Shown here: positions 50,125-59,432 of the stretch, piece by piece | How the letters are laid out: every line of letters begins with the position of its first letter | Numbering within the stretch: position 1 is the first letter of the stretch | From: Phaeodactylum tricornutum CCAP 1055/1 | Taxonomy: Eukaryota > Bacillariophyta > Bacillariophyceae > Surirellales > Neidiaceae | Length of the DNA stretch: 64,000 bases | Assembly (NCBI RefSeq): GCF_000150955.2 | Contig: NC_011686.1 | Location: 558,001-622,000, forward strand | Direction: 5' to 3' | Position numbers and translations under genes: made by a program | Notes under the pieces: generated by a model | Databases searched by the model: none | Seen by the model: only the letters and a program-made list of their open reading frames with translations | Told to the model about the DNA's origin: nothing

Positions 50125-50904
50125 ATGAATGCAACCTCCCGCATTTCATCTACTCCATCATATCTCCACGCTACTCCAAGCAAACGAGTCCAACAGAAGA
50201 AGGCGCAAGTTTGGAACGACCAAGCCAAAGTTAGCTGTCAAAAAAAGTCCTCACCAAGGCGCCCAAACAGCAAATCCAAGCCAAAGAAAGTTACCAAAGA
50301 GCACAAAGAGCCTACCCACTTGCTTCTCAAGAATACAGGAATTGTATCTCTCGCCCCCAATACTCGTCCTCGTGTTTTACAACATTGCAGGGCTATTTTT
50401 TGGACTCGGACACCACAGCAATCTTTCAAAGGGACCGATGACAACTCAACTCTGGCTGGTGCATACATTGTGACGTCAGATCCTACATCCTCCGGTGCGT
50501 CCGCAGCAAGTAGTATCTCAGATATTACCGACAACTCCGCAAGCTTCTTTTCTGTCAAGATTGACGAAGGGGGTACTGACTTTGAACGATCACAAGCCGA
50601 CGCAGATAAGATTTTGGCCAGCCATCGCGTCGACTCGCTTGGATCAGAGGGAAACTCGGACGGTGTCTTCCGTTTTCTGGAAGCTATGCTCTTTCCAATG
50701 GGAGAAATGAGCAACAATGTTTCTGTCCATAGGCATTCGGAGGGGACTGTGATGACATCTCCACCGGAATGGTTCATCCAATGCGTTGACCCAACTGACG
50801 TGGAAGACGCAGAAGCAGACAGCATTCTTGAAGGTATGATGCTCTCGATTTTTGATGAGGACGTTTCGTTCGAACGGGAGATAGCAGCTTTGAGGGAAAT
50901 GTAA
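50125..50904 (+). CDS. Unknown protein, basic N-terminus and acidic C-terminus
   Basis: 259 residues from ATG 50125. Residues 1-75 are strongly basic and Ser/Pro-rich (SKRVQQKKAQ, KKSSPRRPNSKSKPKKVTKE), like a nuclear localisation region. The remainder is acidic with Ser runs (SGASAASSISDITDNSASFF) and ends DPTDVEDAEADSILEGMMLS, then VSFEREIAALREM. No TM segment, signal peptide or known domain. The frame is longer and more biased than its shadows, so a real nuclear protein is plausible. It begins 42 bp after the 196-bp repeats, which would then form its proximal upstream region. Confidence 0.55.
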   Translation: MNATSRISSTPSYLHATPSKRVQQKKAQVWNDQAKVSCQKKSSPRRPNSKSKPKKVTKEHKEPTHLLLKNTGIVSLAPNTRPRVLQHCRAIFWTRTPQQSFKGTDDNSTLAGAYIVTSDPTSSGASAASSISDITDNSASFFSVKIDEGGTDFERSQADADKILASHRVDSLGSEGNSDGVFRFLEAMLFPMGEMSNNVSVHRHSEGTVMTSPPEWFIQCVDPTDVEDAEADSILEGMMLSIFDEDVSFEREIAALREM

Positions 50905-51116
50905 CGACGAGATGCCGGCCCATTTTCTATTTTGCGTCGATTTCGGTACCTTAGTTGCATACATTTAAAAACGTCAAGACCATAAACATTTACATCAGAA
51001 ACAAAGGCTTCGATCTTCCTGTAAAATACCTCTTTCTCAAGATTTGTGCAGAGTAAGGACACTTACATCACTACTTATAGATTGTATCTCTTGGAAATCG
51101 AAAATGCATTTTCTTA

Positions 51117-51572
51117 CTACCACCAACCACTTATCGATCCAGCCAAAGATACAGTGCAACCCATGGCCGCAAGGAATCCGACCCATTTAATACTCCCTCC
51201 TTTTTTGTATCGGGCCGTCGCGACATCGATTTCGGTATCCGCATACCCTTTGAGGAAGAGGAAACTGCCCACGTGGTACAAAACAGCCGAACCAGCAGAA
51301 ATTATCGGATGCTTCAGGCCACCGATCAAGGCCATGAGCGCAAATACTGAATACGTTTCAAAGAAGCACTGATGACCACGTTGAACGCGGTTGAAAGCGT
51401 CCGCCTGCTTATGAAAGCCCGGAGTTGCATACAAGTTGGGATAAGGGACCTGATATTGAGCGCGAGCTTTCATGACAAAACCGCCAAGGATAGTACTCGT
51501 AACAAAGCCTCCAACGACAGACGTGAGAACGACATAGCCGTACTCATTGGGAACGGCGATGGAAAGGCTCAT
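51117..51572 (-). CDS. MAPEG protein, microsomal glutathione S-transferase 3-like
   Basis: 151 residues from the internal ATG at 51572 (MSLSIAVPNEYGYVVL). The open frame extends upstream to ATG 51722, adding a Ser-rich 50-residue segment with a hydrophobic stretch; the shorter form matches the usual MGST3 length of about 150. Family marks: NEYGYVVLTSVVGGFV, YPNLYATPGF, FNRVQRGHQCFFETYSVF and YADTEIDVATARYKKGG. Four hydrophobic helices fit the MAPEG fold. The protein would conjugate glutathione to, or reduce, lipid hydroperoxides and leukotriene-type substrates in ER or outer organelle membranes. It is convergent with the unknown gene at 50125. Confidence 0.9.
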   Translation of the reverse strand: MSLSIAVPNEYGYVVLTSVVGGFVTSTILGGFVMKARAQYQVPYPNLYATPGFHKQADAFNRVQRGHQCFFETYSVFALMALIGGLKHPIISAGSAVLYHVGSFLFLKGYADTEIDVATARYKKGGSIKWVGFLAAMGCTVSLAGSISGWW

Positions 51573-52179
51573 TTTAGAGAAAGCGACACGTGAGCTTAAT
51601 GCGGATGAGGAGGAAGCCGAAGTGAAGCTTCGAAATGAGAGCGAGGAAAAAGATATCGCAGGTAGTGTAATGAAATATTGAATATATAGCGCACGTTGGA
51701 ACATCTGACGCGACGCAAGCAACCAAATTCATATCCCTCCCCTAGTTCCAATGTTGATACTCTGCGTCTTCGGAATTAACAGTAAGAGTAAAACAGATGG
51801 ATAGGCTTGTAATAGTATTCATTTTGTGCTAGGTATTCTGGTACCATCTAGAATTAAATTTTTCAAAGCAGAGGCAATAGCAGGTTTATGTTACGGCACT
51901 CATACCCTTTACAGTTAGACTTTATAGTTAAGATTGGTCACGAGATGAACTCACTGCCAGGCAGGATCGATGAAACTGACACCATGCCTTGCCAAGTTTG
52001 ACACCTGTAGAGATCCAAAGAGAAAGACGCTCATCAAAAAAGAAGAGCACTTTCTCGAGTGGCTCAATTAGTATGCTTCCACATTGAACAGTGTCATAAT
52101 AGCTAATGTACAGTTGTTTCCAGCTTTTTGCGGCAAGTCTGACGGGCTGGCCTGCTTCACCACTCACGTTCAAAAAAGA
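51573..52179. other. Intergenic
   Basis: Contains the possible 5' extension of the MAPEG gene (to 51722) and the 3' flank of the SET gene. Nothing else recognised. Confidence 0.45.
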
Positions 52180-53178
52180 TCAATCCTTGCCAGGGTTCAG
52201 ACTTCTATCGGCAGCCAACGACTGTCCTTTTCGTGCAGCATACTGAATGGCTTTCCCGGCGAGATCACCCCTGATAAGTGGATCTGGCACAAATCCGTAC
52301 GAGCAGAATGCCGCCAATGCGTAGGCGATCCCATAGCTGATCGTCAACTCTTCACCTTTTTTAATGTTCCGTTCTGCTACCATGTGTAGTCGATCATCAC
52401 CCTCTGATTCCGACAGTCGGCAATTAGAGTCGTCCATATGATTGGCACAATCGAAAAAAGGCAGTAGCGCGAGTTTTCCCGCGGATCCTTTTTGGTGCGT
52501 GCGGCTGAACACCAGAGCAACAGCCTGGTGGCAGGTAAGCATGATGACATCGTCGCTATGAAGACAACCGTTTTGATGTAAAATGGGGAGCAAGACTTCT
52601 GCAAGCTCTGTCCCGATTTGTTTCAGATTCAAAACACGCCTTTTGGCTTTCAAACATGTATCGAACACGTCAGCAGACGACTCGTGTGTGGCATGCAAGT
52701 CCTCTGCCAGAGCCATTTCGGTTCCATATATTAGTGCTTGGTCTAACACGCTTTCGCTCCACACGATAGGCAGCTGCCACATGCAGTCATCCCATGGTAA
52801 TTGGGATATATAGGAAATTACACTCGGTCCGACGCCCAGCTTGCTAGCCACCGGGACTTCGAGAAGACGACTGCACACCAGTGCCGCCGCAATGGACCAG
52901 AAACCACGTTGGGATTCGTTATCGTCGTCTGGGCTCAGGCGCCGTACAGTGACATCGGCCAAGTAGCTGTGCGGCTCGCATCCATAAATAATATCGGCAC
53001 GAGAAATGTCCAGTACAGATAATCCGGCTTGAATGTCTTGCTTGGCAAAGAGACCCTTTCCTCCGAAGGCATCCGTTCCAACGTCTGCCAACGCAGAGTG
53101 CTGGACTGCCAAAGCTGTCGTCAATCGACTGTGTAACATTGCGGTCGCGAAAACAGCTCCCAGCTTCCTTTTAATCAT
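52180..53178 (-). CDS. SET-domain protein of the SETD3/Rubisco-methyltransferase type
   Basis: 332 residues. The N-terminal part begins the split SET fold (GGKGLFAKQDIQAGLSVLDI). An alpha-helical insert follows (WSIAAALVCSRLLEV, ISQLPWDDCMWQLPIVWS). The catalytic C-SET segment is LLPFFDCANHMDDSNCRLSE, with the conserved NH, then NIKKGEELTISYG and the aromatic FCSYGFVPD. These are the AdoMet and lysine-channel motifs of SETD3, SETD6 and large-subunit methyltransferases. The C-terminal substrate-binding domain usual in the family is nearly absent, so the protein is short. The N-terminus (GAVFATAMLHSRLTTALA) is weakly hydrophobic and might be a presequence. The methylation target is unknown. Confidence 0.85.
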   Translation of the reverse strand: MIKRKLGAVFATAMLHSRLTTALAVQHSALADVGTDAFGGKGLFAKQDIQAGLSVLDISRADIIYGCEPHSYLADVTVRRLSPDDDNESQRGFWSIAAALVCSRLLEVPVASKLGVGPSVISYISQLPWDDCMWQLPIVWSESVLDQALIYGTEMALAEDLHATHESSADVFDTCLKAKRRVLNLKQIGTELAEVLLPILHQNGCLHSDDVIMLTCHQAVALVFSRTHQKGSAGKLALLPFFDCANHMDDSNCRLSESEGDDRLHMVAERNIKKGEELTISYGIAYALAAFCSYGFVPDPLIRGDLAGKAIQYAARKGQSLAADRSLNPGKD

Positions 53179-53803
53179 ACTTCGTGGTGTTTCGTGTCCT
53201 GCTGGATTGATGGCCGAGGAAGGGCATCAGCTTGTAGGATGATTTTTGTGTGAATAAGGGATACCAATGTAGGTCAGAATCGGAAGTCCAATCCATCGGG
53301 ATTCCAACGGATTTCGCAATTCCTTGGTTTCCCGGATAGGATTTCGTTGGATACCGTTCATCCAAACCGATCGGATGACGATACGGATATGCATTGACTC
53401 GGATACATTAGTACGGGTATCCGATCTCATAATTGTAAATGTCGTCGGATAATCTAGCATCGAAACTCCGACGCCAAGGCAAAAATCTTCCAAACTGAAT
53501 GGAACCCTAAAATTGTAAGGAGACTGAGCGTAAAACAAACAATGTTCACCGTAGTAGTCTTGGGAGTTTCGTTCGATCTGAGGATCGGGAAGAGAGCGGT
53601 GATATATCTGATGGTCCACGGGGCCTCATCAATCAAGAAACAGCATACATCCAAGTTGCCTCTGCACACACGCCAAAGAGTCGCGGCAGCGGTCGGGGAA
53701 GCGATCAACGCCGATTCAGTGTCATGCAAAGAAAGTTCGAGTATTGACTGTCCCACATTGCTTCAAATTCGTCTGTGGACAATTTCGCAGTCACTAGTTT
53801 GTC
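53179..53803. promoter_or_regulatory. Divergent promoter region, SET and 2OG-oxygenase genes
   Basis: 625-bp head-to-head region. Bases 53270-53430 are packed with degenerate CGGAT/ATCCG words. No gene is recognised; the 142-codon plus frame at 53542-53970 overlaps the next gene's start and has no domain. Confidence 0.45.
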
Positions 53804-55483
53804 ATGAGCTGGCCAACGGTACGCAACGTCCAGAAACTCATCCTCCTTACTATTCAAGTAGTGAGCAGTTTTGTTCCGAGACCGACCGCTCGCTCCAGAT
53901 TGCAGTGGACGACTCGAGCGACTGCCTCCTGCAGACTACTGTCGTCTACCGAAGGACCAAACAGAGATGACCTACCAACTCCCATATACCACCACATAGA
54001 TCTATACAACGAAAACTCGTATACCGACGACGTTGAGACAGTCTTGGGGCGTGTCGATGGGTTTATGAGACTGCTTGAGCAGCAGGAAGCCTGGCCACTT
54101 CTACACGAGAGTAAAATCCGTGATAGAATTCATAGCCAGCATACACGAGATTGCGAGGCAGCGTCTCTTAACTTGGCGCCCGAATCGCCAGTCCTGCGCG
54201 ACCAGCAATGCAGTACTCGGTACGAATGGATTTTTTCTGGCACCAAATCCTACCCGTTAGCGGCGCAATCGTTAGAGCCAATATTGAATACAACGGCTAT
54301 TTCTACAATTCGCGAAGCCGCAGAAGCGCATTGGGAAAATCCGGCTTTCTGTACATCCCGGTTCACCTATCAGCGCCCAGGAAACTATGAAGCCCACGTA
54401 ACGGACTTGGGCGAGCGAGTTCGCTCGATTGTCAACGAAACATTGACAACTAGAATTTACCCACTAATTCGCGACGTGTTTTGGAATGACCCAACCTGTT
54501 CGTTGGCTCCAGTTGATCAACTTTGTGTGTACGACGCTCTCTACATACGCTATAATTCCACACAAGCCAAGCTACTGGATCACATTGGTGCCGGGCAACC
54601 TTTGCACCGTGACTTGGGACTCATTAGTATCAATATTCGACTGAACAACGATTTTGAAGGTGGTGGCACCTTTTTTGAAAATCAGCTCCTCGACCGAAAG
54701 GAGTCCGATCTCGAACCAGGAATAACACCTCTGACACCTCTCGAGCGCGGCCACGTCCTATTGCACAAATCATCGGAACGACATGCTGGTGCCAGCACCG
54801 TAGATGGAGTGCGAGACATTCTCGTCTTTTTTGTATCAGGAGTCTCCTGCGAGACAGGCTCCGGCAGTGGCTCGACAGTACCGATGCCAATTCAATCCGC
54901 TATTGCGAAACAGTCTCGTGGATACTGCGACGACTGCTATTCGAATAATCCACTACGGGCTATCTTTTGTCGCATCGCACATCAACGCTACGCGGTTCGG
55001 GTTGCGCCTTCGGATGGGGAAGCTTGGCAGTACTTGGGTACTGCCTTCATGGAGTACGATACCTACCTGGCAGTAATGAAGGCTTCCGCCGGGCTTCGAG
55101 GGGCCGTACTCCAGACGGCGACACGATGTCTACAGCTCGCCACGAGACTGACGCCGTGCGATTCGCGTGTCTGGAACAACCTGGCTCTCACGCTGAACCG
55201 GCAATGGAAATTGAAAAGCGACGCGAGTTTGCTTAATACCACGGAAATGGCTTTTGCGACGGCTCACCAACTTCTGAAAATGTCTCGAGAAAAGTGCGAT
55301 GTTGAGGGCGAATTGGACAATGTGAATGTAAACTATGGACTATTTCTTTCCAATCAAGACAGGTTTATGGAGGCGGGGTGTATTTTGGAAGGCACTGCAC
55401 TGAAGAAGATCATAGATCAAGATTGCGGAAAAGCGGTTGAAGATGCCTATGAATTGTGGAAGTTTTGTAGACAACAGCAATAA
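53804..55483 (+). CDS. Prolyl-4-hydroxylase-like Fe(II)/2OG oxygenase with TPR-like tail, putative plastid preprotein
   Basis: 559 residues. The N-terminus MSWPTVRNVQKLILLTIQVV runs into SSFVPRPTARSR, an ASAF-type site with Phe followed by Pro as in AFAP plastid presequences. The middle domain (about 140-350) is a double-stranded beta-helix oxygenase: HRD iron ligands in GQPLHRDLGLISINIRL, the strand FEGGGTFFEN, distal His in HKSSERHAGASTVDG, and Arg in VRDILVFFV for 2-oxoglutarate. The C-terminal ~200 residues are helical with TPR-like phrases (GEAWQYLGTAFMEYDTYLAV, SRVWNNLALTLNRQW, VNYGLFLSNQDRFMEAGCIL). A Cys motif (YCDDCYSNNPLRAIFCR) separates the halves. Most P4Hs act in the ER, so plastid targeting would be unusual; the substrate is unknown. 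Confidence 0.85.
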   Translation: MSWPTVRNVQKLILLTIQVVSSFVPRPTARSRLQWTTRATASCRLLSSTEGPNRDDLPTPIYHHIDLYNENSYTDDVETVLGRVDGFMRLLEQQEAWPLLHESKIRDRIHSQHTRDCEAASLNLAPESPVLRDQQCSTRYEWIFSGTKSYPLAAQSLEPILNTTAISTIREAAEAHWENPAFCTSRFTYQRPGNYEAHVTDLGERVRSIVNETLTTRIYPLIRDVFWNDPTCSLAPVDQLCVYDALYIRYNSTQAKLLDHIGAGQPLHRDLGLISINIRLNNDFEGGGTFFENQLLDRKESDLEPGITPLTPLERGHVLLHKSSERHAGASTVDGVRDILVFFVSGVSCETGSGSGSTVPMPIQSAIAKQSRGYCDDCYSNNPLRAIFCRIAHQRYAVRVAPSDGEAWQYLGTAFMEYDTYLAVMKASAGLRGAVLQTATRCLQLATRLTPCDSRVWNNLALTLNRQWKLKSDASLLNTTEMAFATAHQLLKMSREKCDVEGELDNVNVNYGLFLSNQDRFMEAGCILEGTALKKIIDQDCGKAVEDAYELWKFCRQQQ

Positions 55484-55866
55484 ACAGCGACCCAATGCCT
55501 CACCGTGACTCTTCTCTTTGGGGAGATGTAATCTGTAGCTGATAGATTCAAGGTACTTGCAAGGGGCATAAACTGACCTGACTGGAATTGAGTATGAATC
55601 CAGCGGCTATGTTGCCTTCATGACTCCGATGCTTTAAACACCTGCAGCAAAGAACCAAACAATGTGTTAATAGCGCTTGTTGCGCTTCACTGAATGCCGA
55701 GGGTATCTTTGTCTTTTCGAGTACCTAACCTATTCCGACCAAAATGTGGCATTCGAAATCAACGTTGTACTTCGACTGCGAGCTATTCCGCTCGATGTCA
55801 ATGCAATGAGCCGACACAAGCAACGTAGAAGCATACGGACCCAGCAACGATTTATTTATTTATTCC
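55484..55866. other. Intergenic
   Basis: 3' flank of the oxygenase gene up to the transposon's target duplication. The 89-codon frame at 55677-55946 runs into the transposon and is not supported. Confidence 0.5.
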
Positions 55867-55875
55867 AAAGCAGAA

Positions 55876-56077
55876 GAGAAAAACCGCTATTTCGGCCTCT
55901 GCAACATGAAAAAATCGCTATTTCGGCCGAATCTGAAAATTTTTAAGTACTTTAGATTGAGCGCGAAGCGGCTTCTAAGTAAAATTAGCAGTTAGAAAAT
56001 AATTCAATGCTTGGTGTATGCTCTGTATATGATATGGCGGAGGTATCGCGCTGGCATGGATGAGCTGCTTCCAACCC
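55876..56077 (+). repeat. Left terminal inverted repeat
   Basis: About 202 bp, containing two copies of cgctatttcggcc within its first 60 bases. Pairs with 56882-57082. Confidence 0.92.
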
Positions 56078-56294
56078 ATGACCTACTGCATTCCAGCCAC
56101 GCTTTTTCTTGTCCTGGTCCAAGCGCAGCCCAAAGGCAAAGGGAGATTCCTGTAGCAGTTCACAGGAAAAATTATTCCAGGATGGTTGGAATAGGAACTA
56201 ATGCCAAAAGCAAATCAAAGTAACAATGATACGGAATCGCTGTTGTTGCAGCAAGAACAAAGCAAGGGATTGCCAATGACTATCTGCCAGAAAA

Positions 56295-56530
56295 GTCAGG
56301 AGTTCGTCGTCTCCCCAAGACTCGCCAATAGTGAAGCAATGTCAACCCAATATACATCACTCCATACATAGTATGCCAGTACTAGACCTACAAGAGGGAG
56401 TGCAAGAGTTGTGAGTACTGCCTCAATGGGTCCAGCAAATTTGTACTCGAACGCTGCCGCTGCACGGTTTTGCTGCTTGGGAACAGCCGTCGCAACTGTC
56501 GTTGTGCTATAGTCTTCCGATGCCTTTCTA
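56295..56530 (-). pseudogene. Possible captured host exon, sterol-reductase-like fragment
   Basis: Read on the minus strand, this part of the transposon has an ATG-less open stretch that includes FEYKFAGPIEAVLTTLALPL then VGLVLAYYVW, ending in a stop. The phrase resembles the first membrane segment of sterol C-14 / delta-7 reductases (FEFGGPxGAxxxxLxLP). There is no start codon and the rest of such a protein is missing, so it would be a captured fragment. The resemblance is by eye and short. Confidence 0.35.
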
Positions 56531-56881
56531 GGCGTCGAAGGAGACTTTTAATTCTTGTGTAACAATCAAGATTTGTTTCAAAAACCAACAGTACTTTTCT
56601 TCCAATTTCACGTCTTGTACCGTTTCCCATCGTCATCGACTGTAAGGTCGTCCGTCCCGTTGGCCTACGTAGTTTATCCGTGAGCGCTGTCAGTTGCAGC
56701 TACTACAAGAAAAGGCATTCGCACAGTGGCATTAATCATGCAAAAGACTGGTGGTGTATCCACACTTAATATGCATTTGCTGTTCAAAACTCCTGGAGTC
56801 CTGGCGACAGTTTGTTCTCTGTATGCTTGGGGTAAAGTGTTCACAGTCAACTGCTGTGAAATAGATTGATGGAAGCTTGAC

Positions 56882-57082
56882 GGGTTGGAAGCAGCTCATC
56901 CATGCCAGCGCGATACCTCCGCTATATCATATACAGAGCATACACCAAGCATTTGATTATTTTCTAATTGCTAATTTTACTTAAAAGCCGTTTCGCGCTC
57001 AATCAAAAGTACTTAGAAATTTTCAGATTCGGCCGAAATAGCGTTTTTTCATGTCGCAGAGGCCGAAATAGCGGTTTTTCTC
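56882..57082 (-). repeat. Right terminal inverted repeat
   Basis: About 201 bp, reverse complement of the left end. Ends ...gcggtttttctc just before the target-site duplicate gaagcagaa. Confidence 0.92.
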
Positions 57083-57091
57083 GAAGCAGAA

Positions 57092-57611
57092 TTGATCAAC
57101 TTACTGTTAAACGGAGAGAAACGCACGATCAGAGATGAAAGTTCTAACTCTAGCGGGCTAAAATCACCTCTTATAGCTGTGTAAAAAGAACTCCGCGATC
57201 GCCCTACAACTGTGTAAAAATTCAAGAAAGAACATACTTGCCGTACTTAATACGTTTATCGATGCAGACACGGAACTCTTTCATCTGACGTACAAATGCA
57301 GTCTTCGTACACTGTAGCTGTTAACGAGTAGGACTTCTGGGTGGTACTTGCGCTAGTGCATCTCCGCCGTTGAAGATGCTCGGAAGTTGCCTCGCATCAT
57401 GTGAATGCCGGTGAAATAAGTTCTCGTTACCCCGACTGATGTAACAGCAGCTGGCGCGACCGACACAAACACGGGCGACTGAAAACACTGACAAGTTGTC
57501 ACAAGTTCAAGCAGCAACAATAATACTGGTAATCGATTCTTGTCCACTTTTCCTTGAGACAGCTCTTGGATTGATTTCCCTTGTGGTCCCTCTTGTCCAT
57601 CAACGCTACCG
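57092..57611. promoter_or_regulatory. Upstream region of the GRDP-like gene
   Basis: Sequence between the transposon and the next ATG. A 64-codon minus frame at 57353-57547 (MDKNRLPVLLLLLELVTTCQ...) looks like a signal peptide but ends quickly; I cannot support it as a gene. The transposon sits about 530 bp from the downstream start. Confidence 0.4.
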
Positions 57612-59376
57612 ATGAAGTCTCTTAAAGATAGATCCGCTCACTGTCAATCAGATCAGCACTCCACTATGCTGTTCTCGTGCGATCTCGTTGGTGAGGCAAG
57701 AAAGCATGTTGCTTTCTTGAAGGCCCTCCATGGGCTCGGAGTCTCCTTGAAATCGCCGTCCAAAGAAACTATCAACCGATACGTAAATTTCTGGTTGCCC
57801 CTTGTGGTGAGTGCAAAGCCTTCTACCGAGCTCATTCCGCCAGACGATGTTGCCTGGCTGTGGCATTGCCACCGCCTTGCGCCTTTGGATTATGAGCGCT
57901 TCGTACAAGATCGCTTTCGTTTACTTCTTGAAGCCACGCCCTGCTTCTGCTTTCAATCGGGGCAAACGACGAATTTATCAACAAATGCCGCCATTGAAAC
58001 GCAAGCGACCTGGGCCCGCTTGTATCCCGACGAAGCGTTCTTCTTGTCGGAGGAAAATTATGGTAGGGACAATGGATCCAATAAAGACTCCGCGGCGCTC
58101 TTGGGTAGCTTCGACCTTGTCGAATCGGCAAAGAGTCAATCAGCATTTCTATGGCAAGTGTCGGATTCCTTTTACGAAAAGCAGTGGTTCTTGGAAGACG
58201 GAGTCCTTCGGTACTACAATTTCCTTAAGCTGCCCTGCAGAAGCGGCTTTTCACTTGTCCCGACGTACCAGATTGATCTTATGTGGCACACGCATATACT
58301 GGTATCGTCGAAAAAGTATACCGAGGACTGTATGCGGATTCGAGGGGAAGCATTTTATCATGACGATTCGCTCAACGATCGGACCCCTGGAGCCAGCTTA
58401 GATATTTCTTTTCAACATACGAGCAGATTGTGGAAAAAGGCATACGGGATCGACTACGTTGTCCCACACGGAATGTACCGAGGGGAGCCTCCGCTAGCGT
58501 TTTTTTCTTCGATGTGGTCCCCCTTCACGAGTCAGACTTCAGTCTCAGAAGTTTCTACAGAGGTATCCTCGGTGATATCGCCATCCCAGAAAGAGAGAAA
58601 TTTGTTGTGGCTTGATCCAAAAGATAGAAACGCCGAGCGCAACGGCCGTATAGCCTTTTTCCCCCCAGGTAATCTTCAAATTCCATTTCAAAAGGTTATC
58701 GATGGACCAATTGCCGGCTATGTTTTTGGGAAAGGCAGCGTCGGGACAGGGTACTATTCTTTGGACACGCGGGACTCGCACCAAATACTACACAAAAGAC
58801 TGAAGCGATTAGAGCAACACTATCAAATGGCTTATCACCAAAATGAGAGCAATCGCTGCCTGTCTTGCGGAAAGAAACAATCAACTAAACATCAGCTAGC
58901 AATGAAGAAAAATTTGGAGAAAGCCAAGGATTTTTCCCTGATGGCGGCCGTCGTCAAGGCACAGTATGAGGCGCAAGGGCCACTAGCCCCGGTTTCATCG
59001 GGAGTCCTGAAGAAGTACGCTGACAAAGACTTCAATGACAGAGTTACGTCTTCTACACAAGTACCGTTTCCTCCTAGTATATATGCTGCATGGGAAGCTG
59101 CTGGGTGCGGAGGAGGTGGTACTGGAGGTAGTGCTTGTGGGTAAGTGACTGTTGCTCTGAAGGCAAGGCAGTTGTCGCCTTATGACTTAGCAGTCCAAAC
59201 TAAACAACGGGCTCTTGTTACTTTCTAGAGCATGCGGTAGTGGGGGATGCGGGGGAGGAGGATGCGGTGGTGGGGGATGCGGGGGAGGAGGATGCGGTGG
59301 TGGGGGATGCGGGGGAGGAGGATGCGGTGGTGGGGGATGCGGGGGAGGAGGATGCGGTGGTGGGGGATGCGGGTGA
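57612..59376 (+). CDS. GRDP/DUF1399-type glycine-rich domain protein with Gly-Cys repeat tail, two exons
   Basis: Exon 1 is 57612-59140 and exon 2 is 59229-59376; the 88-bp intron is GTAAGTGACT...TTTCTAG, phase 2. About 558 residues. The DUF1399 signature appears twice: LIPPDDVAWLWHCHRLAPLD near residue 75 and FSLVPTYQIDLMWHTHILVS near residue 218, each with the WHxH/WHCH histidines. Further family text: FQHTSRLWKKAYGIDY. A Cys pair is seen in CLSCGKKQ. Exon 1 ends AAGCGGGGTGGSACG and exon 2 continues it as GGGGC pentapeptide repeats coded by a 30-bp minisatellite, until an in-frame TGA at 59374-59376. Plant GRDPs are linked to stress and development. The Cys-rich tail could bind metal or be lipidated. 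Further splicing downstream is possible because later repeat units contain GT donors. Confidence 0.85.
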
Positions 59377-59432
59377 GGAGGATGCGGTGGTGGGGGATGC
59401 GGGTGAGGAGGATGCGGTGGTGGGGGATGCGG
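59232..59432 (+). repeat. 30-bp G-rich minisatellite, about 6.7 copies
   Basis: Unit atgcggtggtgggggatgcgggggaggagg. Copies begin near 59232, 59262, 59292, 59322, 59352, 59382 and 59412. The first five code GGGGC pairs in the GRDP frame. At 59371 and 59401 the unit has gggtgagg, introducing TGA and a GTGAGG donor-like word; the array then ends in gggtacgtgc, another donor-like word. Confidence 0.95.

Larger units (their letters stand above)
55876..57082. mobile_element. Non-autonomous Mutator-like DNA transposon with long terminal inverted repeats
   Basis: 1207-bp element. The left end (55876-56077, gagaaaaaccgctatttcgg...ccaaccc) is the reverse complement of the right end (56882-57082), with about ten differences over ~200 bp by eye. 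It is flanked by direct repeats aagcagaa at 55868-55875 and 57084-57091; extended to nine bases they differ at one position. Long inverted ends with 8-11 bp target duplications are typical of Mutator-like elements. No transposase frame is inside, so it depends on another copy for movement. A possible captured host fragment lies within at about 56295-56530. The high similarity of the ends suggests a fairly recent insertion. Confidence 0.88.

Noticed and set aside
55876-57082. Simple inverted duplication of host DNA
   Set aside because: The matching arms stop exactly at flanking direct repeats aagcagaa, the mark of transposition.
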